NCBI GenBank assembly: GCA_020439995.1
Contig: JAGROY010000120.1
Span: 1-46,962 of the forward strand
DNA: 46,962 nt
From: Verrucomicrobiia bacterium
Lineage (GTDB): Bacteria; Verrucomicrobiota; Verrucomicrobiia; Verrucomicrobiales; DEV007
Reading direction: 5' to 3'
Part shown: one piece after another, positions 34,557 through 45,800 of the stretch
Numbering within the stretch: position 1 is the stretch's first letter
How the letters are laid out: every line of letters begins with the position of its first letter
Made by a program: the position numbers and the translations under genes
Notes under the pieces: generated by a model
What the model was told of the DNA's origin: nothing
The model's database searches: none
The model's input: only the letters and a program-made list of their open reading frames with translations

Positions 34557-35621
34557 ATGAAGGAACCAGTGAATCATCCGCAAAAACCAGGGAAGCCGAA
34601 GTCCATGGCGTCGCTCAGACACGATGAAAGCAACTTGGCGAAGGTGGCGGGGTTCACCAACGACGCAAAGCGTTCAATAGAAGCCAAAAGCGGTAACGAA
34701 ATCGATGATTGGGAATCTTGGCGCCAGGAGTACGCAAAGACTGGGAAAGTGAAAGAAACCCGTTCGCGTTCAGGGTGGATCGGCCTCATCGTGCTGTTTT
34801 GCACGATCGGGATTCTTGTACCGCTATGGCTGATCTCCCAGTATGAGGACGATGTGACGACGGCTGTGAACGAGCTTCCCGCAGACGACACCAAGCATTC
34901 ACTTCCGGCGACGATTGGCCTCACGTCTGAGGAAATCGCACGGAGATTCCTGGCTGCTGAGACGATTGAAGAGAGATTGCTGTGGACCCGTGATCCAGAA
35001 AGAGTTACGCCACTGATGAGAGATTACTACGCTAATCGACACCGCATCGGCGACACAAACGGCAACTTGCGCGAGAACGTCCTAGATCTCAGGAGCTTTA
35101 GTACGATTGTGGTGAAGAACGGTTTCCTCTATGAGGGATTCCACGTCAAAACGCCAACGGGCAATCGCCTGCTTGCCGTTTGCGAGACCTCTGATGGGAG
35201 GCGCGTTGACTGGGAATGTTACGTTCGCTACAATCCTTTGTCGTGGCGCAGGTTTTTCAATCAGGCAGCAGGTTCGGGCTCGTCGGAATTTCGCGTCTTC
35301 TTTTCCCAAACCGACTTCCATAAACAGCTCAGTCCAGATGCGGATCACACATTCTATTGGATTGAGTCACCTGAATTGAACACGGTAGTGTACGGCTATG
35401 TTGAGAATAATTCCCCTACCGCCGAGACACTCTTGCTCCGATCGGCAGCTTCTCCTGCTACTGAATCGGCCAGTTCAAAATTCATTGCAACTGGACCAAA
35501 TGTTGCGCCACAACGTCGGCAACGGGCGATTCTCTCACTTCGCCACGTTTCAATGAATAGCAGTGGCCACATCGTAGAGATCACAGGGATCAAGCACCTG
35601 GGATGGGTAACGCCAGAGTAG
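34557..35621 (+). CDS. Single-pass membrane protein of unknown function, paralogue of the zinc-ribbon protein
   Basis: The 354-residue product has a short cytoplasmic region (1-70, charged, EIDDWESWRQEYAK), one transmembrane helix about 73-93 (GLIVLFCTIGILVPLWLI) and an outer domain about 120-350. The outer domain matches that of the product of 5934-7376: ERLLWTRDPERVTPLMRDYY against ERVALVRNPTEVRPLMEAYY, a DWE segment, SSEFRVFFSQTDF against AEFRVSLQGQGTF, and HIVEITGI near the end. It lacks the N-terminal zinc ribbon and the long charged linker. The ATG at 34557 is preferred over a GTG 60 nt upstream. No function is known to me; the pair may be alternative versions of one envelope component. 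Confidence 0.75.
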   Translation: MKEPVNHPQKPGKPKSMASLRHDESNLAKVAGFTNDAKRSIEAKSGNEIDDWESWRQEYAKTGKVKETRSRSGWIGLIVLFCTIGILVPLWLISQYEDDVTTAVNELPADDTKHSLPATIGLTSEEIARRFLAAETIEERLLWTRDPERVTPLMRDYYANRHRIGDTNGNLRENVLDLRSFSTIVVKNGFLYEGFHVKTPTGNRLLAVCETSDGRRVDWECYVRYNPLSWRRFFNQAAGSGSSEFRVFFSQTDFHKQLSPDADHTFYWIESPELNTVVYGYVENNSPTAETLLLRSAASPATESASSKFIATGPNVAPQRRQRAILSLRHVSMNSSGHIVEITGIKHLGWVTPE

Positions 35622-35691
35622 TTGAGATCATTGTCGATCCTCAGACTGCTTCCGCCGGGGGCAAATCGAATCTGGTTTTTTCGAAATCATC

Positions 35692-35726
35692 AAAAAACGC
35701 CCCAAGACCACAGCGGCCTTGGGGCG
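35692..35726 (-). terminator. Rho-independent terminator of the S74 chaperone protein gene
   Basis: On the minus strand CGCCCCAAG, an 11-nt loop and CTTGGGGCG form a perfect 9-bp GC-rich stem followed directly by TTTTTT. It lies 33 nt after the stop codon of the S74 gene. On the plus strand there is no T-run, so it serves the minus-strand gene. Confidence 0.85.
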
Positions 35727-35758
35727 AATGAAAATCAGAGGATTGAATTCACCCTCTG

Positions 35759-37606
35759 CTAGTCCTTATCGAGCTTCTCCAGCACTTGTTTGAGGCGGGC
35801 TTCGAGCTCAGCAGTCTTACTGCGAAGCTCATCGATCTCTTTGTCTTTCTTCTCCATGGCACCATGAAGTGCTTTCACGGCAGCCAGTGCTACGCCGGAC
35901 ATGTCTGTGAGCGCAATGGTTTTGTCGTCAGTTCCCAAACCAAACTGCGCCCTGAAGTCCTGTGCCATTGGCCCCATGTGACGCGAGCCTTCGGTATCTT
36001 TTTTGTAAGTCCATTCCGCAATCGGTAGCGCGGCGACTTTTTCGAGCACGGCACTTGCATCGACGGGCTCGATTCCTGTCTTTGCATTCCGATCGGAGAC
36101 CCCATTGACCGTGCCAGTTGTTACCAGGTTGCCCGCAGAAGTCAGTTGGAACTCAAAACCAGCATTAGCCGTATGATTGATAATGAATCGATCATTCGTT
36201 TTGACGTAGGTTTCCCATTCATTCCCCGCAGACGAGTCAGAGTATGTGATCGTCGGCTGGCCATTGTTCGTCAGTTGCAAGAGTGTGCGCTGCTGGGTGG
36301 TGGTATCCGCATTGGTGACGGTGGCAATTCCGTTGTTCAGCGTCAGATTCCCCGCTGTGATCAGTACGTCACCGGACTCAATATCAAGAGCAGCATCCGG
36401 CGAGGCGTCGCCGAGGCCGACATCTCCATCGGTGTCGATATAGAGGGAATTATCTGGAGCGTTAGGTCTGATTTTGAACGGGAGCTTTGAGCCATTCGTC
36501 ACATCCCTTACGAAGAAATTCGTTTCATTTCCCGCAACATCCCACGTTTGTGCAGTGAACCCCGAACTGCCATCCTGCTCCAGCCGAATGGTGGGGGTAT
36601 CGCCGTCCGGGATGTGCAATTCAACTACCGGTGTCGCCGTTCCCAGGCCGACGCGACCGCCATCGTCGACGAACAGCGAGTTTGAAGGAGCGCCTGCTTC
36701 AACCGTGAATGGTGTTCTCCCACTAGTGATGTCATCAATGGAGAACTTGTTGGCGCCGCCGTTTGTAGAGTCGTTGGCTGTGAGTTGCCAGTCGTTGTTC
36801 GGAAAACTGCCGGAGTTACTGGTATCGTCGAATTTGATCCGCAGGTTGTTTTCCTTGAGGCGGATCGTATCGAAGCCAAAATTCTCTCCGTTATTTGCGT
36901 CCTGGCCCACTGCGATGCTGTTTTGGACGATGAGATCATCTGCAATCACTTGATCCCGAAGCTGAACACCGTTTGGAAGTGGATCCTGGTCTCCGGCGAA
37001 TCCCTTAGCTTCGGCCCTGGCGGAAAGAATCTGCTGTCGGCGCAATTCAAGATCGGTTGCGGGAGGGACGACTTTGCCTTCGACAATGCGAAACGTGCCA
37101 GATTGTGCCATTTCCTGATCTTCGTTCACGATGCCGGTGTCCTTCAGAAGGTTGTTGACGTCAATGGGCGCGCTCTCGGATCGAATCGCATCCATGACTT
37201 CGCGAGTGTTCGCGGGGATCTTGGGATTTGCTGTAAGTTCCCACTTGTAGAGACCATCCGCCCAGAGAGCCTTTTCTTCATCATAGAAGCCGAAAGATAC
37301 GGGTTCACCTTCTGCAAATGAGGCCTCGAAGGGTTCGATGCCAGGCCCCGTAACCCGCAATTGGATCGACTGATAATTCTGCAGCAGTGGGCGCCAGGTT
37401 ATCCTTTCAGGCGAACTTGCTACCCTGGTGAGGGGTTGCCGCGATGAGCGTCGCAGGGTTTTGGCCTTCTCCGTGCGTTCGACGCCAGTGCTAGCCGCTG
37501 GCGTGCCTTCGTCGGCCAGAGCGTGCGGGGTGAAAAGCCCGAGCGATAGCCCGATCGTGCCCACCGATAATACCGAAATAGGGCGTAGTTTGTGATTCCT
37601 ACTCAT
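35759..37606 (-). CDS. Secreted fibre-like protein with C-terminal S74 intramolecular chaperone
   Basis: The 615-residue product has a signal peptide (about 1-31, LGLFTPHALA). The middle contains two copies of a module of about 80 residues: W-x-L/V-x(n)-F-x-[IV]-x-DxT-x-G-x3-PF-x-[VI], then NSL[FY][VI]D-x2-G-x-VGLG-x-[AT]-[ST]-P (copies end near DDGGRVGLGTATP and DTDGDVGLGDASP). The C-terminus (about 500-590) is a peptidase S74 domain: SDRNAKTGIEPV with the likely self-cleaving Ser near 504, LPIAEWTYK, HMGPMAQDF and DMSGVALAAVKAL, followed by a trimeric coiled coil rich in Glu and Lys to the end. In phage fibres this domain helps trimer folding and then cuts itself off. Here a signal peptide and no phage genes point to a cell-surface trimeric fibre. 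Confidence 0.88.
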   Translation of the reverse strand: MSRNHKLRPISVLSVGTIGLSLGLFTPHALADEGTPAASTGVERTEKAKTLRRSSRQPLTRVASSPERITWRPLLQNYQSIQLRVTGPGIEPFEASFAEGEPVSFGFYDEEKALWADGLYKWELTANPKIPANTREVMDAIRSESAPIDVNNLLKDTGIVNEDQEMAQSGTFRIVEGKVVPPATDLELRRQQILSARAEAKGFAGDQDPLPNGVQLRDQVIADDLIVQNSIAVGQDANNGENFGFDTIRLKENNLRIKFDDTSNSGSFPNNDWQLTANDSTNGGANKFSIDDITSGRTPFTVEAGAPSNSLFVDDGGRVGLGTATPVVELHIPDGDTPTIRLEQDGSSGFTAQTWDVAGNETNFFVRDVTNGSKLPFKIRPNAPDNSLYIDTDGDVGLGDASPDAALDIESGDVLITAGNLTLNNGIATVTNADTTTQQRTLLQLTNNGQPTITYSDSSAGNEWETYVKTNDRFIINHTANAGFEFQLTSAGNLVTTGTVNGVSDRNAKTGIEPVDASAVLEKVAALPIAEWTYKKDTEGSRHMGPMAQDFRAQFGLGTDDKTIALTDMSGVALAAVKALHGAMEKKDKEIDELRSKTAELEARLKQVLEKLDKD

Positions 37607-37796
37607 AGTAAATGCTTAGTTAGGTGTGTGGATTGAAATGAGCCTTTCTGTTATTGTATTGAATTCCAAGGCAAGTAGCATCTCACCAGGATGACACTGA
37701 TAGATTATTCGGCGAAACTCAGCATCGGACAAGCCTTTTCGAATGTATTACTGCAGTTTTTAGATTCCACGTTCAAGATTGAGAACACCATCGAAT

Positions 37797-39596
37797 ATGA
37801 GATTTAAATCTAGCATACAATCCTATAGAGTATTGTCACGGCTATGGCTATGTACGACTTTGGTCTATCTTGGGGGGGCTGCCGGGATGGCTCTTGCAGG
37901 TGGGGAAGACGGTGAGGCGGTGCAGTTGAGGATGGCGACACGGGACGATATTTCGGACGCCCATTATGTTGATGCAGGTGCCCCGTTTGCAGCTGTAGGG
38001 CGGCTAAGGGTGGGAAATCGCTCATGCTCAGCAACTCTTGTGACCACTGTTGATGGCAGGTTAAGGGTGCTCGCGGCTGCTCACTGCTTAGACAGGAACT
38101 TTGACAATGTACCGGACGTGGCCCCCGGTCAGGTCACCTTCGTGACCGGAGCGGAACTCAGCGGGCCGACGACACGTGCGGTAGACATTCGTGTGAATCA
38201 GTGGAACTTAACTGGAGGACTGGACATGGCGGTAGTCACGCTCGGGGAGTTCACCGGTGGTGTTAGCCCCATTCCGTTGACGGTATCGTCACATAACCCC
38301 TTGGGTCAGATGGCTACCCTTGTGGGCTATGGGACTCATGGGACTGGGCAGCCTCCGTTCGAGGGGCTTTCTGACGATCTGCGACGCGCTGCCACCAACA
38401 TGGTCGACTTAGTAAATGAGGCAGGCGAGGATGCAGGGGAGATTCGGTTGGATTTTGATCATCCCAGTGATCCCGATTTCAGCACGATGGGCTCAACTGT
38501 GCCGACAGAGCTGGAAGGTACCCCGGGCGTTGGAGACAGCGGAGGACCTTTACTAGTTGGTGATCGGCTAGTGGGAGTGTTGCACGGCGGGATCAATCCA
38601 ACGCGGTTTGATTTTTCCGAGTATGGCGATGTAGCCATTTATGCGGGCGTTTTCGATCCGCGGAATATTGAATTCCTGAAGGGATCTGGAGTGCTTGTGG
38701 TTGGCGGCAACGAGCCGGCTGATAGGGTGACAGTGGAAGTGACCGCACGGCCTGGCCTGCCGTATGTGGCTTCACCAGATGGGCGGCCTGCGTGCGATGG
38801 AACAGTCGTCCGAATCGGCTCATTTCCTTCTAATTTTGACGTGGTTGCAGCGGGGCTGGGAGATGTTGCCCGGGCCTGGTTGCCATTTGGAGAGGGAGAA
38901 GTGCGTCATCTGGCCAGTGAGCCAGGGCACCTTTCCGCGAGTGTCACCGGAGATGGTCGAGACTTCACAGGAAAACAAATCTACTGGTGGGTGCTTGAGA
39001 CAGCACAGGGATTGCCCACCGCTGATCTGGGAAACATCACCGCCTGGGGCTTGTTTTCCAGTAGCGCGCCGCAGTGGGTATTTCCCGTGCCCGGCTCGGC
39101 TCCGCCAGCGAATGCAGTACTGCTAGATTCAGGGCAGATTGACGTCGCAGGAATTGGAGGGCAGATACATGATGGAAAGCTGGTAATGACTGCGGTTTCG
39201 GATCTCGTTCTTGACTACGAGACGTGGTCGCGCACCGTCTTCCCGCCAGCGATCCCAATTTCATCGCGTATCCGAACGGCGGATTATGATAGGGATGGCC
39301 TGGACAACGCTTCCGAATGGGTGTTTGGAACTTCGCCACTGCACGAAGATACTGTTAAACCTCAACTCTCCATTACGACAGTGGGTGGCGGTTTGGTCTT
39401 TCGTTTCGTGCGGCGACGATTCCTTCCTCCTGACGCTTACAGAATAGAACTTTCCAGCAACCTTCTCGACTGGAGGGATGCGACATTTGACGCTGAGAGT
39501 CTCAGTATATTGGAGGGAGCTCGCGAGGAAGTGATTGGGAACATAACGGCACCTCGATCCCTCACATTCTGGCGGCTCAACATCTCGAATAACTAA
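37797..39596 (+). CDS. Secreted trypsin-like serine protease with PEP-CTERM-family accessory domain
   Basis: The 599-residue product has a signal peptide (LWLCTTLVYLGGAAGMALA). Residues about 45-300 are an S1 (chymotrypsin-like) protease with the complete triad: H96 in AAAHC, D143 in GLDMAVVTL and S248 in GDSGGP. Residues about 310-470 form a beta domain shared with the mature part of the PEP-CTERM protein at 26287-26955 (FDVVAAGLGDVARAWLPF, GKQIYWWVLETA, ITAWGLFSS). Then comes a calcium-binding-like unit (DYDRDGLDNASEW) and a C-terminal strand unit (YRIELSSNLLDW...FWRLNISN) of the Verrucomicrobiota type also seen at the end of the second CotH protein. There is no PEP tag. The ATG at 37797 is chosen over a TTG 18 nt upstream. 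Its target is unknown. Confidence 0.9.
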   Translation: MRFKSSIQSYRVLSRLWLCTTLVYLGGAAGMALAGGEDGEAVQLRMATRDDISDAHYVDAGAPFAAVGRLRVGNRSCSATLVTTVDGRLRVLAAAHCLDRNFDNVPDVAPGQVTFVTGAELSGPTTRAVDIRVNQWNLTGGLDMAVVTLGEFTGGVSPIPLTVSSHNPLGQMATLVGYGTHGTGQPPFEGLSDDLRRAATNMVDLVNEAGEDAGEIRLDFDHPSDPDFSTMGSTVPTELEGTPGVGDSGGPLLVGDRLVGVLHGGINPTRFDFSEYGDVAIYAGVFDPRNIEFLKGSGVLVVGGNEPADRVTVEVTARPGLPYVASPDGRPACDGTVVRIGSFPSNFDVVAAGLGDVARAWLPFGEGEVRHLASEPGHLSASVTGDGRDFTGKQIYWWVLETAQGLPTADLGNITAWGLFSSSAPQWVFPVPGSAPPANAVLLDSGQIDVAGIGGQIHDGKLVMTAVSDLVLDYETWSRTVFPPAIPISSRIRTADYDRDGLDNASEWVFGTSPLHEDTVKPQLSITTVGGGLVFRFVRRRFLPPDAYRIELSSNLLDWRDATFDAESLSILEGAREEVIGNITAPRSLTFWRLNISNN

Positions 39597-39884
39597 ATGG
39601 ATTTGAGGACGTGGCTATCTTGCGATCAATTGTCTCCATAATTCAAGTTGTGACTTTTGAATCATTAGTGCGACTGAGTTATGATAACGAAAAACTGAAG
39701 TTAAGTATAGGGGCAAAGTGAAAGCAGTGTGGGTTGCTAGAATGTCGTCATGCTAACTAAATTATTGGTTAGAGCGAAAATCTCTAGACGACCGAACAAA
39801 AATTACATAGTCTCAGCGTAGAAGTGGGTCTGGATCTCTGGGAGATAGAGGCGCTACTATTCAATCAAATTCGCATTGCACATT

Positions 39885-42800
39885 ATGTCTAAAGCTACCA
39901 GGAGCCAAACAGCCTTACAGTCGAGTTGCGTCGTTCCGGGGCCGTTCTGCGTGAGAATGATTCTTAGCGGACTGTTCTGCCTGATGTTTAACTCCCTGGC
40001 GTTCTCGGGTGTCGCTACTTCGGAGACTGCAGTGGATGCTCGGACAGCTGTTGAGAGTAGTTCAGATCAGGATGTCACCCTAACTGCTACCGTAACGGTG
40101 ACCGGTTCTGGCACGCCCATCTCGACCGGTGAGGTGAGCTTTCAGGTCAAAGACTCAGGGAACAACAACGTGGGAACTGCCGTCGTCGACACTTCTCTCA
40201 CTGCAGCCGGCATCGCGGAAGTTACTTACACACTGCCTGCTGGCATCGTCGGTGCATTTACGATTCAGGCATCGTATTCGGATTCCTTTGCCACTTTTGG
40301 TACGAGCATGGGATCAAATTCACTGATTGTCACTCCAGCAAGGGTTTACGTCGATGCGGCCGGCGACTTCACGATCACCGGCGACGTTGCGCCGTTGGGC
40401 GGAAGCCCAACATCGGGTGATACGGTCACCTGGAGTAGCTTGAATCTCGGTGACAAGACGGGGGCAGTTTTTGGCACGAATGCATTTTCGTCGATTCAAA
40501 GTGCCGTCGACGCGGTCAGTGATGGTGGACTGGTATTCATCGCTGATGGCACTTATCTGGAGGGAGCGGAGATCTCGATCGCCAAGAGTGTTCGCTTGTT
40601 CGGTGACGACAGGGATACAACCTTTCTAGATGGGGCTGACACTCATCGGGTCGTCAATATTCATAATGGAGCATTTGATGTACAGCTTAGAGATCTCACG
40701 ATCCAGAACGGAAATGCTGCTGGAGCAGTGGATGGGGGGGCGGGAGTTCTGAGTGTATCATCTGGAGCTGTTACGATCTCAAACTCTATCCTTACGGGCA
40801 ACAACTCGAATTCCAATGGAGCTAACTTGGCTGGAGGTGGAGCTATTCGCATCAATGGCTCGGGGATGGTGTCTATCGCAAACTCTACAATTCTGGAGAA
40901 CTCTGCTGATGATGCTGCCGACAATGGTGGCGGCGGAGGTGGCGGAATCTTCAACAACGGTGGGGTGGTGGTTCTTTCTCGATCCACTGTTAGGGCCAAC
41001 TCCGCAAGTGCAGACATGGGAGCTGGCCTGGGAGGAGGAGGGGTTTTCAACAACAGCGGTACTGTGACCATTGACAAGTCCACTGTAACTGCAAACGATG
41101 CCGGAAAGGTTGGCGGAGGCGGTGTCCGCAACGCTTCTACGCTGATCGTAACGAATTCGACCATCTCCGGCAATGGCGTCGGTGGTGTTGGAACGGATGA
41201 AGGTGGAGGAATCTACAATAGTGGGACTGTGACAGTTACGAATGCCACGATCACTGGCAACGCAGCTTCTTTTCAAGGTACTTCTGCTGGCGGTGGTATC
41301 TTTAACGACGGAGGAAGCGTGACGTTGCATAACAGCATCGTGGCTGGGAATGCATCCTCAAACTCCCCGGACATCTCCAGCTCTGCGTTGAGCTCAAATG
41401 GTGCCAACTTCGTAGGCGATGCCACAGGAACGATCCTCGCTGCTGGTGACAAAACCTTCGCCAGCACCTCGACGACTATCGTCAATCTTCTTGATACCAA
41501 TCTAGCCGACAATGGCGGGTCGACGCTGACCCATAATCTGATATTGGGGAGTCCCGCGATCGATGCCGCAAACGATGCTGATGTGCCAACACCCACTGCG
41601 CCAGTTGGTGTTGAGCCAGCGCCACCCAGTGACCAGACAGGGAGGACACGGTTTGTTGATGGAGATGGAAACAGTTCGACCACTGCCGACATCGGAGCAC
41701 TCGAGTTCGTTCCCGTCATCGAGCCGTTGTTTGACACTCAGATAGGAGTCGCTAAAAATGCAACGGTATTGGGTAGGTCGATCACATTTGACTTCTATGT
41801 GGAGAATCTCGGGAAACTTGCTCTCAACAATCTGAGCCTTTCTGACGACCTTGACGCTGTTTTCGGTGCGGGGAATTACGCGGTTGTTTCAGGACCAACA
41901 TTGGAATCAAGTGCGATCGCTGTCACTTTAAATGGGGCTTTTGATGGAACTACAAATACAGCACTGATCACATCAGGAACACTCGATCCGGGTGAGCAGA
42001 TGGAGATTCAGATTGTGGTCGACGTCTTAACCCCTGTGGATCTCGGGTCGGGGCTTGGAATCTACTCCAATCAGGTTACAGCAACAGCAGATAGTTCGGG
42101 AGGAAGCACGTCCGACCTGTCGGACAACGGAACGGACCCGGATGCCAATGGCAATGGCGACCCCACCGATGCAGGCGAAGACGATCCAACGCCCATGAGC
42201 TTGTTCGAGGCTCCGAAGATCGGCTTGGCAAAGACGGTCAAAGTCAGCGGCACTCAGGTAACATTTGATTTCTACGTCGAGAACCTCGGGAATATCTCAC
42301 TGGGTCAACTGACGCTGACGGATGATCTTGATACTGTGTTTGGAGCTGGGAACTATTCCGTTCTCTCTGGACCGGGGTTCATCGTTGATCCGGGCACAAT
42401 CACTCTGAATGGAGGATTTAATGGAAGCGGGGATCCTGCATTAATCAGTTCTGGAACCTTGAATTCGGGTGTAACCGCGGTGATTCGATTAATTGTCGAT
42501 GTCACCAACGTAGTCGATCGAGGGGGTGGTCTTGGGGTATATTCGAACCAGGCATCGGTGATGGGGGAGACTCAATACGGCACGACTGCAACTGACCTTT
42601 CAGACAATGGAATAGAGCCCGACCCTAATGGGAGTGGGGATGCATCCGATGTAGGAGAAAATGATCCGACGACTTTCGCACTCGGCGAAGAGCCTGCGTT
42701 GGGAGTAGCGCAGACTGCTTCTGTGAGTGGAACTGAAGTTACATTTGATATCTATCTAGAGAACCTTGGGAATACGACCGTCAGCGATCTTTACCTGCCT

Positions 42801-45800
42801 CATGGCCTCGATGCAGTATTCGGGGCGAGTCATTACACAGTCTCATCGATGCCAACGCTGGTCGATGACCCCGGTTCGGTCGCTCTTAATCCGACATTCG
42901 ATGGTGGTTCTGACGTATCAATTATTGCGAATGGGTCGTCACTCGCAAGCGGAGATACTGCTCAGATCCGCTTTGTGGTGACGGTGTTTGAGATAAGCGA
43001 CCAAGGTGGAGGCTTAGGAGTGTACTCCAGTCAGATCCCGATCAGAGCTGTGGCACCCGCAGGCCAGGTCGTCAACGACTTCTCCGATAATGGTACCGAT
43101 CCGGATCCAAATGGAAACGGCGATCCTGATGAGGCAGGTGAGAATGACGCGACCGGAGTGACCATCGCTGAAAATCCGGTTATCGGAGTCTCGAAAGAAG
43201 GTCTGTTGGTGATCAGTGGCGGGGCAACATACATCGATTGGATTTGGCATATTGAGAATCTTGGGAATGTGGATCTTTTCAATCTCACTATGTCCGATAA
43301 TCTTAACGCGGTGTTTGGAGCGGGCAATTTCAGCCATATCACGGATCCATCGTCGGATGGGACGATTATTGGAAATGCAGCTTACAATGGAAATACAAAT
43401 ACCAGCGTGCTCAGCAGTGGTACACTGGCCGTCGGGCAATCTGCGACGATCACAGCACGCTCGCTTTTGACGAATGTGACGGACCAAGGCTTCGGTCTTG
43501 GGGTCTATCAAAATCAAGTGACGATTAACGCTACGACTGCTGGATCAGTTCCGGTCTCAGATGTATCGCATTCTGGAGTCGATCCTGATCCAAATGGTGA
43601 CGGCAACCCGAGCGAAATGGATCCAACGGTAATCGACGTGAACAATGTTGGTGTGATTGGCATCGCTGTCGATGCCGTTGTAAGCAGTGGCAATCAGGTT
43701 ACGGTTGACGTTTATCTGGAGAATCTTGGAGCGGTTCCGGTCAGTGAGGTCTCATTGGTTGCAAACTTGGATAGTGTTTTTGGCTCAGGAAGTTACGTTT
43801 TTGGGAGTGTTCCAGCATTTATAGATGACCCTGGCACTTTGTCCCTGAATCCGGCTTTTGGTGTCTCCGATGTGGCGCTGTTAGAGCCGCAGAGCAGCAG
43901 CCTGGCGGTCGGCGATACAGCGCAGATTCGGTTTACGCTCGTGCTGAATAAGGCAGTGAACACCGGGCTGGGCCTTGGAAACTATTCTCTTCAGATGACA
44001 GCCTCAGGTATTCCCGTGGGTGGACGGCAGGTGTCTGACACGTCCGATTTTGGGACGGATCCTGATCCTAACGGAAACGGGAACCCCAATGAAGGCGGCG
44101 AAAATGATGCGACAACTTTCTCCGTTGCAGCGGGGACGGTGGGTGCTGCGAAGAGCATCGCGATCGCAGGGCGACAGGTCACGATCGACATCTATCTGGA
44201 GCAGTTTGGCAACGGGCCAAGCGTCAATGTTTCAGTGATCGAGGATCTTGATAGCGTTTTTGGAAATGGCAACTACAGCATTACAAGTGCTCCATCGTTC
44301 GTTGTTGACCCAGGAACTCTAGTCCTCAATGGAAGCTACGATGGAATTGCTGACACAGACCTTCTGGTGCCGGGTAGCAGTTCGATGAACTCAGGTTCCA
44401 CTGCTCAGATTCAACTCGTTGTTAATGTCGCGACGATTGCGGATTCCCAGGGAATTGGCACCGGGGCGTATAATAACCAGGTGACGGTAACAAGCACGGA
44501 TCCAATTGGGCTCACTACCGAGGATCTGTCAACCGAGGGAACGGATCCAGATACGAACGGTGACGGAGATCCAAGCGGTGAGAGTGCCCAGAATTTCATC
44601 GTCCTTGGCAATGCAGCGATTGGAATTTCCAAGAAGGCGATTGTATCAGGTACGGTCGTAACTGTCGAATTCGCCATCGAGAATCTTGGAGAGAATCAGG
44701 TAAAGAGTATACTGCTGAGCGATCCGCTTAATCCTGTGTTTGGCAGCGGAAATTATTCGATCCTTGCTCAACCTTCATTGATTGAAGGTCCCAACACGCT
44801 CTCCCTTAGCCCACAGTTTTTCGGGTTCAACATTTTTGATCGAGTTGTCGCGGGAGGCTCTCTTGAGCCAGGAGAAGTAGCGAGAATCCGGGTGCGGATC
44901 AATGTGAACACCGTTACCGATGTAGGGAATGGATTTGGGATCTATTTTAATGGAGTCACTGTGAATGCCACAGATCCAGCGGGGTTGGCGGTGTCTGATG
45001 CCTCGGATGATGGATATCTCGCCGACCCGAACGGGAACGGAGATGCTGGGGATACCGGTGAGAATGATCCTACTCAAATCATTATTGGAGATGAAGCCAA
45101 TCTCGGCGTGGCAATGACAGCTACGGTTGGGAGTGGCACGCAGCAGGTGACCGTAGATGTCCATCTTGAGAATCTCGGAGGTAGCATGCTGAACGGTGTC
45201 ACCGTTTTGGATGACTTGGACGCTGTGTTTGGAGCTGGGAATTACACGATAAATTCTGCGCCAGTATTTGTCGATGATCCGGGAACAATCAATTTGAATG
45301 CTGGTTTCGATGGAAGCGGAGACACGAACCTGATCGCAGCGGCAAGCTCGTTGGCTGCCTTTGACACTGCTCAATTCCGGTTCGTTGTCGACGTCACTAA
45401 CGTCACTGATCAGGGAATGGGAGTCGGGGTGTATCAGAGCCAGGTCACAGCGGCGGGCACGGCACCGCTCGGATCTGTGGCCATCGACCTCTCAGACTCC
45501 GGCACCGACCCTGATCCAAGTGGAAACGGATTTGCGAACGATTCTGGAGAGAGCGATCCGACCAGCTTTACCGTTGTCGAGCAGAGGACGGCGATCGGTG
45601 TTGCCAAAAATGCGTCTGTATCGGGGAATGACGTGACTTTCGACTACTATCTGGAGAATCTGGGTTCGACATCAATTGACACACTGAGCCTGGCTGACGA
45701 TCTCGATGTGTTATTTGGATCAGGAAATTACAGCGTTTCCAGTCCTGCATTGTTGATCAGCTCGCCAAGAAGCGTGACGGTCAATACCGCATTTAATGGA

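Noticed and set aside
35759..37606. S74 tail-fibre-type domain as a sign of a prophage
   Set aside because: There is a signal peptide, a private terminator, and no capsid, tail, integrase or lysis gene nearby.
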